A DNA stretch of 64,000 bases from Candidatus Laterigemmans baculatus (GTDB taxonomy: Bacteria > Planctomycetota > Planctomycetia > Pirellulales > Pirellulaceae), in assembly GCF_010367455.1 (NCBI RefSeq), contig NZ_WRPR01000052.1:1-64000 (forward strand). Reading direction: 5' to 3'. A model generated the notes under the pieces. It was not told the DNA's origin. It worked only from the letters and a program-made list of their open reading frames with translations, and searched no databases. Below, piece by piece: positions 27,461 to 36,793 of the stretch. The position numbers and the translations under genes were made by a program. Position 1 is the stretch's first letter. Every line of letters starts with the position of its first letter.

Positions 27461-28732
27461 ATGACCGATTCCTACGATTTCGATGGGCCGGCGATCGATC
27501 CTCCCACCGAGGACCCGAAGCCGGCTCCGTTCGAAGTTCACTTCGCTTCTCGCGTCGATCGCTTGCCGCCCTACATGTTCGGGCGGATCAACAACACGCT
27601 CTATCAGAAGCGGCGGGCTGGTGCCGACGTGATCGACATGGGGATGGGCAATCCCTCCGATCCGCCCGCCCCGGAAGTGGTCGAGAAGCTGATCGAAGCG
27701 GCCCAGGATCCGCGGAACCACGGTTACAGCAAGTCGAACGGTTTGCTCAACCTGCGGCGTGAGCTGACCAGCAAGTACTTTCGCAAGTTCGGCGTCCGGC
27801 TGGACCCCGAACACGAAGTCATCGCCTGCTTGGGGAGCAAGGAAGGTTTTTCGCACATGTGCCTGGCGCTGATGGGCCCGGGCGACACGGCGATCATTCC
27901 TTCGCCCTACTTCCCGATCCACATGTACGGCGTGATCCTCGCCTCGGGGAACGTCGTCGCTCTCGACGTGGCCGATCCCGACAAGTTCCTCAGCAACGTC
28001 GCCTACACCTGCGAGAACCTGACGCCGCGGCCGAAAGTGCTGATCGTCAACTACCCGCACAACCCTTCGTCGGCGACGATCGAGCCCGATTTCTTCGTCG
28101 AAGTCGTCCGGCTAGCACGCAAGTACGGCTTCTTGGTGATCCACGATTTTGCCTACGCCGACGTGGCGTTCGACGGTTACCAGCCGCCGAGTTTCCTGGC
28201 CGCTCCGGGAGCGAAGGAAGTGGGCGTGGAATTCACGACCATGAGCAAGGGCTACAACATGGCCGGCTGGCGGGTCGGCTTCTGCGCCGGGAACGCCGAG
28301 ATGATCCGCGGCTTGGGGACCGTCAAGGGCTACTACGATTACGGGATGTTCCAGGCGATCCAGATCGCGGCAATCGTGGCTCTGCGAGAGACCGAAGCGG
28401 CGGTCGAGAAGCAGTCGCAGATTTACCAGGGCCGCCGCGACGTGCTGGTCGACGGCCTGCGGCGGATCGGCTGGGAAGTGACCCCGCCGCGAGCCGGCAT
28501 GTTCGTCTGGGCCCGCGTCCCCGAGCCCTGGCGGAGCCGGATGAGCACGATGGACTTCGCCCTGATGCTGCTCGAGCAAGGGGACGTGGCGGTCAGCCCG
28601 GGCAGCGGGTTTGGAGCCGCCGGCGAAGGCTACCTGCGGCTGGCGCTGGTGGAGAACGAACAGCGGCTGCGGCAGGCCGTGCGGCAGATCAGCCGCTGCC
28701 TCGAGCGAGCCGCCGCCCCGGCAGTAAGCTGA
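27461..28732 (+). CDS. alaC: AlaC-like PLP aminotransferase
   Basis: Cytosolic fold-type I aminotransferase, 423 residues from ATG 27461. It matches the AlaC (YfdZ) group closely: '[15 protein letters not shown]', '[18 protein letters not shown]', '[16 protein letters not shown]', '[15 protein letters not shown]', '[18 protein letters not shown]'. The PLP lysine lies in '[16 protein letters not shown]' (Lys in SKGYNM), and the C-terminal '[20 protein letters not shown]' fits. It should transaminate pyruvate with glutamate to make alanine. The related LL-diaminopimelate aminotransferase activity is an alternative. It ends 138 bp before pstS. Confidence 0.88.
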   Translation: MTDSYDFDGPAIDPPTEDPKPAPFEVHFASRVDRLPPYMFGRINNTLYQKRRAGADVIDMGMGNPSDPPAPEVVEKLIEAAQDPRNHGYSKSNGLLNLRRELTSKYFRKFGVRLDPEHEVIACLGSKEGFSHMCLALMGPGDTAIIPSPYFPIHMYGVILASGNVVALDVADPDKFLSNVAYTCENLTPRPKVLIVNYPHNPSSATIEPDFFVEVVRLARKYGFLVIHDFAYADVAFDGYQPPSFLAAPGAKEVGVEFTTMSKGYNMAGWRVGFCAGNAEMIRGLGTVKGYYDYGMFQAIQIAAIVALRETEAAVEKQSQIYQGRRDVLVDGLRRIGWEVTPPRAGMFVWARVPEPWRSRMSTMDFALMLLEQGDVAVSPGSGFGAAGEGYLRLALVENEQRLRQAVRQISRCLERAAAPAVS

Positions 28733-28734
28733 TT

Positions 28735-28753
28735 CTTCACACGATCTTCACGA
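28735..28753 (+). promoter_or_regulatory. Candidate Pho-box-like direct repeat upstream of pstS
   Basis: CTTCACACGATCTTCACGAT contains two CTTCAC hexamers 11 bp apart, the spacing used by PhoB/PhoP half-sites. It starts two bases after the alaC stop and lies about 118 bp before the pstS ATG. The sequence is only partly like known Pho boxes, so this is tentative. Confidence 0.3.
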
Positions 28754-28870
28754 TTTGCCTCTTTACCAAGGGCCCACCCGAGAGGCACGATGATGCGAGC
28801 GTTGGGGCGGCCACGGCGGTCCCCTTCCGCAAGTCCATCGAGCCGTGCTACCGCCTGAGGAAACCGTACG

Positions 28871-29923
28871 ATGCGTCTGTCTCTGTTGCCCCTGATCCTG
28901 GTGATCGCCGCGGTGGGCTGCTCTTCTAAAATCGCTCCCACCGAGCAGGCAGAGGAGCAAGCGGCCGAGAAAATCACGGTCAATCGCGAACTGACTGGCG
29001 ACGTCTCGATCGACGGTTCGAGCACCGTCTATCCGATCAGCGAAGCGGCGGCCGCCCAGTTCCAAAAGCGGTATCCGAACGTGGGCGTCACGGTCGGACA
29101 GTCGGGGACCGGCGGCGGGTTCAAGCGGTTTACGAAAGGGGAGACCGACATCTCCGACGCGTCGCGATCGATCAAGCAGGAGGAATTCGAATCGGCTCGC
29201 CAGTCGGGCGCTGCGTTTGTCGAAATGCCCATCGCTTTCGACGGGCTGACAATCGTCGTCCACCCGAAAAATGACTGGGTCGATCAGATCACGGTCGACG
29301 AACTGAAGAAGATCTTCACCGCCGAGGGACAGGCGAAGAACTGGAGCGACGTTCGCGAGGGCTGGCCGGAAAAGGAGATCGCGATCTTCGCTCCCGGGAC
29401 CGATTCGGGCACGTTTGACTATTTCAACGAGGTCGTCGCTGGCGAAGACGGACAGATGCGAAGCGACATGAGCACCAGCGAAGATGACAACGTGCTGGTC
29501 ACCGGCGTCTCGGGCTCCCCCGAAGCGATCGGCTTTTTCGGAGTCGCGTACTACGAAGAGAATAAAGACAAGCTGAGAGCGGTCCCGGTCGTCAATCCGC
29601 AGAGCGGCGAAGCGGTGCTGCCGAATCCCGAGACGATCGAAAGCGGCGAATACGCTCCCTTCAGCCGTCCGCTGTTCATCTACGTCAACGCCGACTCGCT
29701 CCGCCGTCCGGAGGTCAAACGGTTTGCGCAGTTCTACCTCGAGCAAGCTCCCGAGTTGGCGGCCGAGACCGGCTACGTCGCGCTTCCGGCGAGCGTCTAT
29801 GATCAGGTGCGGACGAACCTCCAAAGCCGCAAGACGGGCACGCACTATTTGACGGAAGAAGGCGAGAGCCGATCGGGCCCGGTCACGGAGGTTTACGCTC
29901 CCGAGAACCTCCACAGTTTCTAG
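28871..29923 (+). CDS. pstS: Phosphate-binding lipoprotein PstS
   Basis: Periplasmic phosphate receptor of the PstSCAB importer, 350 residues. The signal peptide ends in lipobox 'IAAVGCSS', so it is lipid-anchored. Phosphate-contact motifs are present: 'IDGSSTVYPISEAAA' (about 51-65), 'GQSGTGGGFKRFTKGETDIS' and 'PGTDSGTFDYF' (about 176-186). It is first in the order pstS-pstC-pstA-pstB-phoU, all on one strand, and the gap to pstC is only 21 bp. Confidence 0.95.
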   Translation: MRLSLLPLILVIAAVGCSSKIAPTEQAEEQAAEKITVNRELTGDVSIDGSSTVYPISEAAAAQFQKRYPNVGVTVGQSGTGGGFKRFTKGETDISDASRSIKQEEFESARQSGAAFVEMPIAFDGLTIVVHPKNDWVDQITVDELKKIFTAEGQAKNWSDVREGWPEKEIAIFAPGTDSGTFDYFNEVVAGEDGQMRSDMSTSEDDNVLVTGVSGSPEAIGFFGVAYYEENKDKLRAVPVVNPQSGEAVLPNPETIESGEYAPFSRPLFIYVNADSLRRPEVKRFAQFYLEQAPELAAETGYVALPASVYDQVRTNLQSRKTGTHYLTEEGESRSGPVTEVYAPENLHSF

Positions 29924-29944
29924 AAACTGGAATCGAACCACGGC

Positions 29945-30946
29945 ATGAGTTCCGCCATCGTCCAGGACGAGCGTTCGGAGCGCGACGAGCAAACCGTCGC
30001 GGATCGGAATGCTGCCCGCGTCCGGGAGCTGTTTTCCCGCCCGATGCGACCGCTGCAGGGCATCCGCTTCCGCGAATTTTTCATCTTCGCCACGCTCGTG
30101 CTGTGCGCGATCTTCTCGATCCTGGTGACCGTTTCGATCATCGGGGTCTTGATCACCGAGACGCTGCAGTTCTTCCGCAGCGACGAAGTGACGGTCGGGG
30201 AATTCCTGTTCGGCACCGAGTGGAATCCGCTGATCGGCCGCGAAAAGCATTTTGGGATCTGGGCGCTGATCAGCGGCACGCTGCTGGTCACCGTGATCGC
30301 GATGGTGATCGCCCTCCCGCTGGGATTGATCACCGCGGTGTATCTCAGCGAGTACGCGCCGCGGCGGGTGCGGAACGTGCTCAAGCCGGTGCTGGAAGTG
30401 CTGGCTGGAATCCCCACGGTCGTCTACGGCTTTTTCGCCCTGACGACGATCACGCCGATCCTGCAGTGGTTCCACGAGGGATTCAACGTCTACAACGCCT
30501 TGAGCGCCGGGATTGCCGTCGGAATCCTCTGCTTGCCGACCGTCTGTTCGCTCTCGGAGGACGCCCTGCAGGCGGTCCCGCGAGCCCTCCGCGACGGGGC
30601 CTACGGGCTGGGCGGAACCCGATTTGATGTGTCGGTGAAAGTCGTGCTGCCGGCGGCGCTGAGCGGAATCATCAGCGCGTTTCTGCTGGCCGTGGCCCGC
30701 GCGATTGGCGAGACCATGATCGTCGCCCTGGCCGCGGGAAGCCGTCCGCGAGTCACTGCCGATCCTCGCGAGGACGTGCAGACGATGACGGGGTTCATGG
30801 TCCAGATGGCCACCGGCGATGTTTCCAACTACGGCGTCGAGTACTATTCGATGTACGCGGTCGCCTTCACGTTGTTCGTCCTCACGTTGGCTCTGACGAT
30901 GTTCGGCAGCGTCGTCCGCCGACGCTTCCGAGAAATGTACGAATGA
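29945..30946 (+). CDS. pstC: Phosphate ABC transporter permease PstC
   Basis: Inner-membrane subunit, 333 residues. It has a first transmembrane helix near 50-75, a periplasmic region with 'FLFGTEWNPLIGREKHFG', then five more helices. The ATPase-contact loop is 'PRALRDGAYGLGGTRFDV' (EAA-type motif), followed by 'VARAIGETMIVALAAG'. The stop overlaps the pstA start (ATGA), so the two subunits are translationally coupled. Confidence 0.95.
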   Translation: MSSAIVQDERSERDEQTVADRNAARVRELFSRPMRPLQGIRFREFFIFATLVLCAIFSILVTVSIIGVLITETLQFFRSDEVTVGEFLFGTEWNPLIGREKHFGIWALISGTLLVTVIAMVIALPLGLITAVYLSEYAPRRVRNVLKPVLEVLAGIPTVVYGFFALTTITPILQWFHEGFNVYNALSAGIAVGILCLPTVCSLSEDALQAVPRALRDGAYGLGGTRFDVSVKVVLPAALSGIISAFLLAVARAIGETMIVALAAGSRPRVTADPREDVQTMTGFMVQMATGDVSNYGVEYYSMYAVAFTLFVLTLALTMFGSVVRRRFREMYE

Positions 30947-32274
30947 GCCAACCGCACCCGGGATCGCCAAACCCACCGGAATCAGTGGGCCCACCGGAAT
31001 CAGTAGGCCAGCCGGAATCAGGGGACCAGCCGGAATCGAAATCCGCCTTGGGAAGAGAGCCCCTCGCCGCGCAGTCCCCCGCCGCGCAGTCGCCCGCGGT
31101 GCGGTTGCGGGAAGGCCGCGGCCGGATTCGTCTGAACGTGGCATTCTTTGCGCTCTGCGTGGCCACCGCGGCCATCTCGGTGCTGACGCTGATTTTTCTG
31201 CTCTCCTCGATCCTCCGCGAAGGCGTTCCCTACCTGACGCCTACGCTGATGACCTCCGGGCCCCAGCCGGTGCCCGAGGAAGCGGGGATCTGGCCGGCGC
31301 TGACCGGCACGATTTGGGTCTGCACGCTGTGCGGACTGCTGACGCTGCCGATCGGGATTGCGACGGCGATCCTGCTCGAAGAATTCCGCCCCCGAAACCG
31401 CTGGGGTGCGATGTTCCACGGACTGATCCAGCTGAACATCACGAACCTGGCGGGCGTCCCCAGCGTGGTGTACGGGATTCTCGGTCTGACCGCTTTCGTG
31501 GGAATGTTTGGGCTGTTCCAAGTGCCGGGGGCATCAGGGGCACCCGCGTTCGAGCAAGGCGTCCAGTACTACGATCAATTTTTCAGCGAAGGAGAGCGGG
31601 CGGTGCTCGTCCCGGTCGCCGACCGAGACGCTCCGATGAGCGAGGTTCGCGAGGGGATGACCGCCTACGACGTCGACCTCGAGCCGATCGAAGTCCACGT
31701 GATCGAGCCCGGTGGCGACTACCCCGAGGACCCCGAAGTGCTCGCCTACACGCTGTTCAGCGACGCCGAGGCGGGGCGGATCGACAAGCGGGCGTGGTAT
31801 TATTTCCGGCTGCCGTTTGGCCGCGGCGTGCTGACTGGCGCTCTGACGCTGATGCTGGTCATCCTCCCGATCGTGATCATCAGCAGCCAGGAGGCGCTCC
31901 GCGCCGTCCCCTCGTCGCTGCGCGATGGAGCCCGTGGACTCGGAGCGACTCCCTGGCAGGTGGTCTGGAACGTCAGCCTCCCGGCAGCCATTCCGGGGAT
32001 CATGACCGGTGCGATTCTGGCGATGAGCCGGGCGATCGGCGAAGCGGCACCGATCCTGATCATCGCGGGGATCGTGTATATCAGCCGCGGTCCGCAACAC
32101 TTGATGGACGACTTCACCGTGATGCCGATGCAGATCTTCAACTGGACCGGTCGTCCCCAGGAAGGTTTTCATGGCATCGCCGCCGCGGCAATCATCGTCT
32201 TGCTGCTGATTCTTCTGTCGTTCAACGCGGTCGCGGTGCTGATACGCCAGAAGCTTCAAAAGCCCCTTAGCTGA
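30943..32274 (+). CDS. pstA: Phosphate ABC transporter permease PstA with periplasmic insert
   Basis: Inner-membrane subunit, 443 residues against about 300 for typical PstA. Two additions explain this. The first is an N-terminal tail with four copies of a Pro-Glu-Ser motif encoded by 15-bp units (30969-31038). The second is an insert of about 90 residues (about 198-288) between helices, where 'FEQGVQYYDQFFSEGERAV' and 'VREGMTAYDVDLEPIEVHVI' stand. The remaining core is normal: 'TGTIWVCTLCGLLTLPIGI', 'PSSLRDGARGLGATPWQV' and 'MSRAIGEAAPILIIAG'. The insert is expected on the periplasmic side near PstS. Confidence 0.92.
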   Translation: MSQPHPGSPNPPESVGPPESVGQPESGDQPESKSALGREPLAAQSPAAQSPAVRLREGRGRIRLNVAFFALCVATAAISVLTLIFLLSSILREGVPYLTPTLMTSGPQPVPEEAGIWPALTGTIWVCTLCGLLTLPIGIATAILLEEFRPRNRWGAMFHGLIQLNITNLAGVPSVVYGILGLTAFVGMFGLFQVPGASGAPAFEQGVQYYDQFFSEGERAVLVPVADRDAPMSEVREGMTAYDVDLEPIEVHVIEPGGDYPEDPEVLAYTLFSDAEAGRIDKRAWYYFRLPFGRGVLTGALTLMLVILPIVIISSQEALRAVPSSLRDGARGLGATPWQVVWNVSLPAAIPGIMTGAILAMSRAIGEAAPILIIAGIVYISRGPQHLMDDFTVMPMQIFNWTGRPQEGFHGIAAAAIIVLLLILLSFNAVAVLIRQKLQKPLS

Positions 32275-32277
32275 TCC

Positions 32278-33126
32278 ATGCTGGAACCGACTGTGACCAT
32301 GCAAGAAAAGACCATCACACCAGCGCCCCTCCCGCGGTCGCCACAGGAGACGCCGCAATCGGCCGCCGCGAGCGCCGCGGCGATTCGCGTCTCGGAGTTG
32401 AGTTCGTGGTATGGCGACTTTCAGGCCCTGCACTCGATCTCGCTCAACGTCCCTGAGCGGCGGGTGACCGCCTTCATCGGCCCGAGCGGATGCGGCAAGA
32501 GCACCCTGCTCCGCTGGTTCAACCGGATGAACGACACGATCGCCGGAGCCCGCTGCACCGGCACCGCGATGCTCGGCGAGCTCGATCTGCTGGCCCGCTC
32601 GACCGACGTCGTCGACCTCCGCCGCCGGATCGGAATCGTGTTCCAAAAGCCCAACCCGTTTCCCAAGAGCATCTTCGAGAACGTCGCCTTCGGACCGCGG
32701 CTGCACATGCGGTGCTCCAAGAGCGAACTCCAAGATTTGGTCGAGTGGGCGCTTCGCAAAGCGGCCGTGTGGGACGAGGTCAAAGACCGCCTGCATGCCC
32801 CCGCCCTGGGACTCTCCGGCGGCCAGCAGCAGCGGCTGTGCATCGCGCGGGCGATCGCCGTCGGCCCCGAAGTCCTGCTGATGGACGAACCCTGCTCGGC
32901 GCTCGACCCGGCCAGTACATTGGCGGTCGAGGACTTGATCTTTGAACTGCGGCAGCAGTACACGATCATCATCGTGACCCACAACATGCAGCAGGCCGCT
33001 CGCTGCAGCGACCAAACCGCGTTCTTCTACGAAGGCCGGCTGGTCGAGGTGGGACCGACCGAACAAGTCTTCACCAAACCCGCTCGGAAGCAAACCGAAG
33101 ATTACGTCACTGGAAAATTTGGGTAA
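32278..33126 (+). CDS. pstB: Phosphate ABC transporter ATPase PstB
   Basis: 282 residues. Walker A 'GPSGCGKST' (68-76), the PstB-specific 'FNRMNDTI' after it, Q-loop '[17 protein letters not shown]', signature '[15 protein letters not shown]', Walker B '[12 protein letters not shown]' and '[14 protein letters not shown]' are all intact. The start ATG is 3 bp after pstA. The first 35 residues are a non-conserved leader. It supplies energy for phosphate import. Confidence 0.96.
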   Translation: MLEPTVTMQEKTITPAPLPRSPQETPQSAAASAAAIRVSELSSWYGDFQALHSISLNVPERRVTAFIGPSGCGKSTLLRWFNRMNDTIAGARCTGTAMLGELDLLARSTDVVDLRRRIGIVFQKPNPFPKSIFENVAFGPRLHMRCSKSELQDLVEWALRKAAVWDEVKDRLHAPALGLSGGQQQRLCIARAIAVGPEVLLMDEPCSALDPASTLAVEDLIFELRQQYTIIIVTHNMQQAARCSDQTAFFYEGRLVEVGPTEQVFTKPARKQTEDYVTGKFG

Positions 33127-33131
33127 CCCGC

Positions 33132-33797
33132 ATGTCGAAACATCTGCAACGCGAGCTCGATCAACTCCGCGATGAACTGCTGTCGCTGTTCGGAATCGTC
33201 GAACAAATGATCGGACAAGCGTTTCGGGCGTTGCGCGACCGGCGGCCCGATCTGGCCCGGCAGGTCATCGAGACCGACCAGGCGGTCGACGAGCGGGAAG
33301 TTCACATCGAGGAAGAGTGCCTCAAGCTGCTCGCCCTGCACCAACCGGTCGCCAGCGATCTGCGGTGGCTGACGATGGTCATCAAGATCAACAGCGACCT
33401 GGAGCGGATCGCCGACCTCGGCTGCAACATCGCCGAACGGGCCGAGGCGCTGCACCATTTCCCGCTGTTTCCGATCCCCGAGGATCTGCAGGTGATGGTG
33501 CAAGAAGCCAGCGCGATGGTCCGCCAAGCGCTCGACGCATTCGTCGATAGCGACGCCGCCTTGGCCCGCCGCGTGATCGCTGCCGATGACAACGTCGACG
33601 CGCTGAACCGCAAGATGATCGGGGAGCTGCAGGAGCGGATGAAGGAATCCCCCGAGAACGTCGAACCCGCCCTGCACTGCTTCAGCGCCACCCGCCACTT
33701 GGAGCGAATCGCCGACCTGGCGGAAAACTTGGCCGAAGACGTGATTTTCATGGCCGAGGGAGCGATCGTCCGCCACCGCCATCACGAGATTAAGTGA
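33132..33797 (+). CDS. phoU: Phosphate regulatory protein PhoU
   Basis: 221 residues, all helical, with two PhoU repeats. The metal-binding motifs appear as 'VDEREVHIEEECLKLLALHQ' and 'ALNRKMIGELQERMKESP', and each repeat ends in the family pattern 'LERIADLGCNIAERAE' or 'LERIADLAENLAEDV'. PhoU connects the Pst transporter to the PhoR kinase and limits uptake. It starts 5 bp after pstB. No phoR/phoB pair is in the operon. Confidence 0.95.
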   Translation: MSKHLQRELDQLRDELLSLFGIVEQMIGQAFRALRDRRPDLARQVIETDQAVDEREVHIEEECLKLLALHQPVASDLRWLTMVIKINSDLERIADLGCNIAERAEALHHFPLFPIPEDLQVMVQEASAMVRQALDAFVDSDAALARRVIAADDNVDALNRKMIGELQERMKESPENVEPALHCFSATRHLERIADLAENLAEDVIFMAEGAIVRHRHHEIK

Positions 33798-33807
33798 GGA
33801 CTCAACT

Positions 33808-33880
33808 ATCAGCCGCAACGCGCTAGCGTCCGGTTCTCACGGCGTTTCCGGGAACCGGGGGCTAGCGCCCGGCGGCTGAT
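33808..33880. repeat. Family C palindromic repeat, copy 4
   Basis: Starts ATCAGCCGCAACGCGCTAGC and ends GCGCCCGGCGGCTGAT. It sits between the convergent phoU and rluD genes, 10 bp after the phoU stop and 1 bp before the rluD stop, and may serve both as transcript end. Confidence 0.93.
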
Positions 33881-33881
33881 T

Positions 33882-35033
33882 TCACTGATCGCGCAGCTCT
33901 CTCAGCCTCTCGAGCACCGCCGTCATGTCGGCCGGCAGCGGAGCTTCGAACACCATTCGCCGACCGCTCTGCGGATGATCCAGCTCGAGCCGAGCGGCGT
34001 GCAGAGCCTGGCGTTCGAGCAGCGGTGGACCTTCGCTGCGAACGCCGCCGGCAGCCGAGCTCTCGAGGTGAGCGGCGGTGATCATCGACCTCCCCCCGTA
34101 GAGCCGATCGCACAGCACGGGCGTTCCCACGTGCTCCAGGTGCACGCGGATCTGGTGCGTTCGCCCCGTCTCGGGCGAAAGCCGCACGAAGGAGAAGCGA
34201 TGGAACCGCTCGAGCACTTCGTAAAACGTGCGGGCCGGTTTGCTGGTGACGTGGTTGTCGCGAATCGCCATCTTTTCCCGCTGGTACGGGTGGCGACCGA
34301 TTGGCGCATCGATCTGGTCGCGATCGCGATCGAGCCGCCCGGCGGTAACGGCCAAGTAAGTTTTGCTGACCGTCCGCGCCGCCCACTGCTCGGCCAAATG
34401 GATGTGGACCGCATTCGTCTTGGCGATCACGATCACGCCGCTGGTGTCGCGATCCAAGCGGTGCACGATCCCCGGCCGCGTCGGTCCGCCGACATCCGAG
34501 AGCGACTGAAAGTGGTAAGCCAGCGCGCTGGTCAGCGTCCCCGTCCAATTCCCTCGGGCTGGATGGACCACCATCCCCGGAGGCTTGTTGACGACGACCA
34601 TCCCCTCGTCTTCGTACAGGATGTCCAGCGGGATCGCTTCGGGGATCGGCCCGTCCGCTGCTGGAGGCGGCACGCGAAAGCGAACCGTCTGCCCCGCCTT
34701 GACCCGAAAACTCGGCCGCTTCACCCGCCCATCGACTTCGGCCGCGTCGTTCTGCACCGCACGACGCAACTGCTCGCGGCTGTAGCCATCGATGACATGC
34801 GTCAAGAACAGATCGAGCCGCATCCCTCGGGCACTCTCGGGGACGACCATCTCGCGAATCGGCTCGCCGCCCGAAACATCGCCGCCCGAAACATCGCCGG
34901 ACTCCGCCGCGAGTGACTCGCCCGCCGCACCCTCTTCCGCCGTGGGCTGCTCCGCGGCCCCCACAGGGACGACCAACTCGTCGATCTCGAAGTCGTCCAA
35001 CTCGTCTTCTACGGATTCACGTCGAGCGTTCAA
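33882..35033 (-). CDS. rluD: RluD-family 23S rRNA pseudouridine synthase
   Basis: Cytosolic enzyme converting uridines of large-subunit rRNA to pseudouridine, 383 residues. An acidic unconserved leader (1-60) precedes an S4 RNA-binding domain ('[20 protein letters not shown]', 70-89). The catalytic domain has '[15 protein letters not shown]' and '[15 protein letters not shown]' (191-205; the catalytic Asp is Asp194), then '[20 protein letters not shown]'. The S4-plus-RluA layout fits RluD or RluC; exact target positions cannot be assigned. The start overlaps the stop of the upstream TPR gene by 4 bp (ATGA), so they are coupled. Confidence 0.92.
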   Translation of the reverse strand: MNARRESVEDELDDFEIDELVVPVGAAEQPTAEEGAAGESLAAESGDVSGGDVSGGEPIREMVVPESARGMRLDLFLTHVIDGYSREQLRRAVQNDAAEVDGRVKRPSFRVKAGQTVRFRVPPPAADGPIPEAIPLDILYEDEGMVVVNKPPGMVVHPARGNWTGTLTSALAYHFQSLSDVGGPTRPGIVHRLDRDTSGVIVIAKTNAVHIHLAEQWAARTVSKTYLAVTAGRLDRDRDQIDAPIGRHPYQREKMAIRDNHVTSKPARTFYEVLERFHRFSFVRLSPETGRTHQIRVHLEHVGTPVLCDRLYGGRSMITAAHLESSAAGGVRSEGPPLLERQALHAARLELDHPQSGRRMVFEAPLPADMTAVLERLRELRDQ

Positions 35034-36139
35034 GATTGCGAATTCTCTTCGTCGCTCGTCGGCTCGGGCTCGGTGGTCGGCTCAGGCTCGGTCGTCGGCT
35101 CAGGCTCCGTGGTCGGCTCAGGCTCCGTGGTCGGCTCAGGCTCGGTGGTCGGCTCGGGCTCCGTCGTCGGCTCGGGCTCGGTCGTCGGCTCGGGCTCGGT
35201 GGTCGGCTCGGGCTCGGTGGTCGGCTCGGGCTCGGTGGTCGGCTCGGGCTCGGTCGTCGGCTCGGGCTCGGTGGTCGGCTCGGGCTCGGTGGTCGGCTCG
35301 GGCTCCATCTCCGGCTCGCTTTCGGCAGGGGTCTCGGCCGACGGAGCGTCCTCAGCCGGAGCGTCCTCAGCTGGAGCGTCCTCAGCTGGAGCGTCCTCGA
35401 CTTCGGCACCGGGGGTTGTGGGCGGGGCGGGGGTTGCCGGCGGAGTCACCGAAGGGAGCGAGAAGTCGGGGAATTCGGGCAGCGCTCCGGCTTCGGGCAT
35501 CCCGGGCGGGGTGGCCGGGTCGACGGTGGTCGGCTTCTGCTCTTCGAACCAGGAGACGAACTGTTGGATCCGCGGGTTTTGCAGCGACTCGATCCGTTGC
35601 TGGGCCACTTTGACGATGCCTTTGGACTCCTGCAAATCGACGACTTGCTGGTAGGCATCGACCGCCGCTTCGAGATCGCCCTGGGTCTCCAGCGCTTGGG
35701 CCAAACCGAAAGCGGCTCGCGACTGGAGCAGCAGGGACTGGGCCGAATCGAGCACTTCGCGGTAGGCCTCGACGGCTTCGCTGAGGCGGGTTTCGGCCTC
35801 CTCGCGATCGGAGTACATCGCTTCGATGCCCGCGGCGAGATCGGCATCGGCTTGGGTCAGCGTAGCGACGAGCGCGGCTTGGGTGTCGGGATAATTGGCG
35901 CGGATCTCCCGGTAGCTTTCGGCATCTTCCTGAGCCGTGTTGAGCAGCAGCCCGAGCGTGGCGTCGGCTTGTTGCTCCGCCCCTCGAGAGCGGAACAGAC
36001 CGACTGCGATCACGGCGATCACAATCACCACGACGGCGATCAAGGCGGGAACGGCGTACGGCTCAAACCGCTCGCGGAAAGTGCCCAGATGCCCGGCCAG
36101 TTCGTTCTGCTGCAGATGGTGCCGTCGTTCGCTTTTCAT
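35030..36139 (-). CDS. YfgM-like membrane TPR protein with Thr-Glu-Pro repeat tail
   Basis: 369 residues from the ATG at 36139 (a frame starting 51 bp upstream is also open). A cytoplasmic N-terminus is followed by one transmembrane helix ('[20 protein letters not shown]', about 28-47), then a TPR-like domain (about 55-190; '[20 protein letters not shown]'), the arrangement of YfgM, which works with PpiD and SecYEG on proteins leaving the translocon. The C-terminal 150 residues are low-complexity: four '[10 protein letters not shown]' units and then at least 14 copies of a six-residue Glu-Pro-Thr-Thr-Glu-Pro unit. The latter is encoded by an 18-bp repeat (about 35050-35310) whose copy number is likely to vary. 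Confidence 0.75.
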   Translation of the reverse strand: MKSERRHHLQQNELAGHLGTFRERFEPYAVPALIAVVVIVIAVIAVGLFRSRGAEQQADATLGLLLNTAQEDAESYREIRANYPDTQAALVATLTQADADLAAGIEAMYSDREEAETRLSEAVEAYREVLDSAQSLLLQSRAAFGLAQALETQGDLEAAVDAYQQVVDLQESKGIVKVAQQRIESLQNPRIQQFVSWFEEQKPTTVDPATPPGMPEAGALPEFPDFSLPSVTPPATPAPPTTPGAEVEDAPAEDAPAEDAPAEDAPSAETPAESEPEMEPEPTTEPEPTTEPEPTTEPEPTTEPEPTTEPEPTTEPEPTTEPEPTTEPEPTTEPEPTTEPEPTTEPEPTTEPEPTTEPEPTSDEENSQS

Positions 36140-36246
36140 AAATTCCAACCGTGCCACAAGCTCGAGAGAGCACCCGAAACCAAGCGGCAAGTATAGAAAT
36201 TTTCAGGATTTAGCGTCAATAGCGATCCGCCCAATCGTGCTCGTGC

Positions 36247-36618
36247 TCACTCCTCTCCCCGCAGTTCTTCGAGGCTGGCGAATTCAAGCGTCGAGACGTG
36301 GGTGGCTTCGAGCACCACGGGCGGAGCGACGCCGGCGTCGTAGGCCTCTTTCCACCGCGCCGCACAGACGCACCAGCGGTCGCCGGGCTGCAGCCCAGGA
36401 AACTGGAACATCGGATTGGGCGTGCTCAGATCGTTGCCCCGCTGCCGTGAGAACCTCAAGAACTCTTCGGTCATCTCCGCGCACACCGTGTGGATCCCCA
36501 CGTCCTGGCCCCCGGTATCGCAGCAACCGTTGCGGTAAAAACCGGTCAACGGATCGGTGCTGCACGTCTCCAGCGGACCGCCCAACACATTCTTGGCTCC
36601 CGATTTCGAGTCAGCCAT
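36247..36618 (-). CDS. DUF2237 family protein
   Basis: 123 residues from the ATG at 36618. It matches DUF2237 throughout: 'NVLGGPLETCSTDPLTGFYR' (about 10-29), 'GCCDTGGQDVGIHTVCAEMT', 'RGNDLSTPNPMFQFPGLQPG', 'DRWCVCAARWKEAYDAGVAP' and 'VVLEATHVSTLEFASLEEL'. The many conserved Cys, Asp and His suggest metal binding. Function unknown. It is a single-gene unit diverging from the uvrD-like helicase. Confidence 0.9.
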   Translation of the reverse strand: MADSKSGAKNVLGGPLETCSTDPLTGFYRNGCCDTGGQDVGIHTVCAEMTEEFLRFSRQRGNDLSTPNPMFQFPGLQPGDRWCVCAARWKEAYDAGVAPPVVLEATHVSTLEFASLEELRGEE

Positions 36619-36793
36619 CGATGGCAATCTCCTAACAAAAATGGCGGGCTGAGGCTTGCGGACGAGCGATGGATTACTTGGAGCGGCATGCTCGGCGGCC
36701 CGCCTTCCGCGAGGCGGGCCCACTGCGCAGTCGTGCAACGCTCGCTGATTCTAGCGGCAATCGGGGAGGGACGTCGGTGAGGAAGTTCGTACA

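Noticed and set aside
28763-31144. 793-codon open frame on the minus strand
   Set aside because: It is antisense to pstS, pstC and the start of pstA, whose protein families are unmistakable. Long antisense frames are expected at this GC content, and its peptide is Arg/Asp/Gln-rich with no motif.
34913-36196. 427-codon Gly/Arg/Leu-rich frame opposite the TPR gene
   Set aside because: It is generated by the 18-bp repeat read backwards. The minus-strand gene has a transmembrane segment, a TPR-like domain and coupling to rluD.
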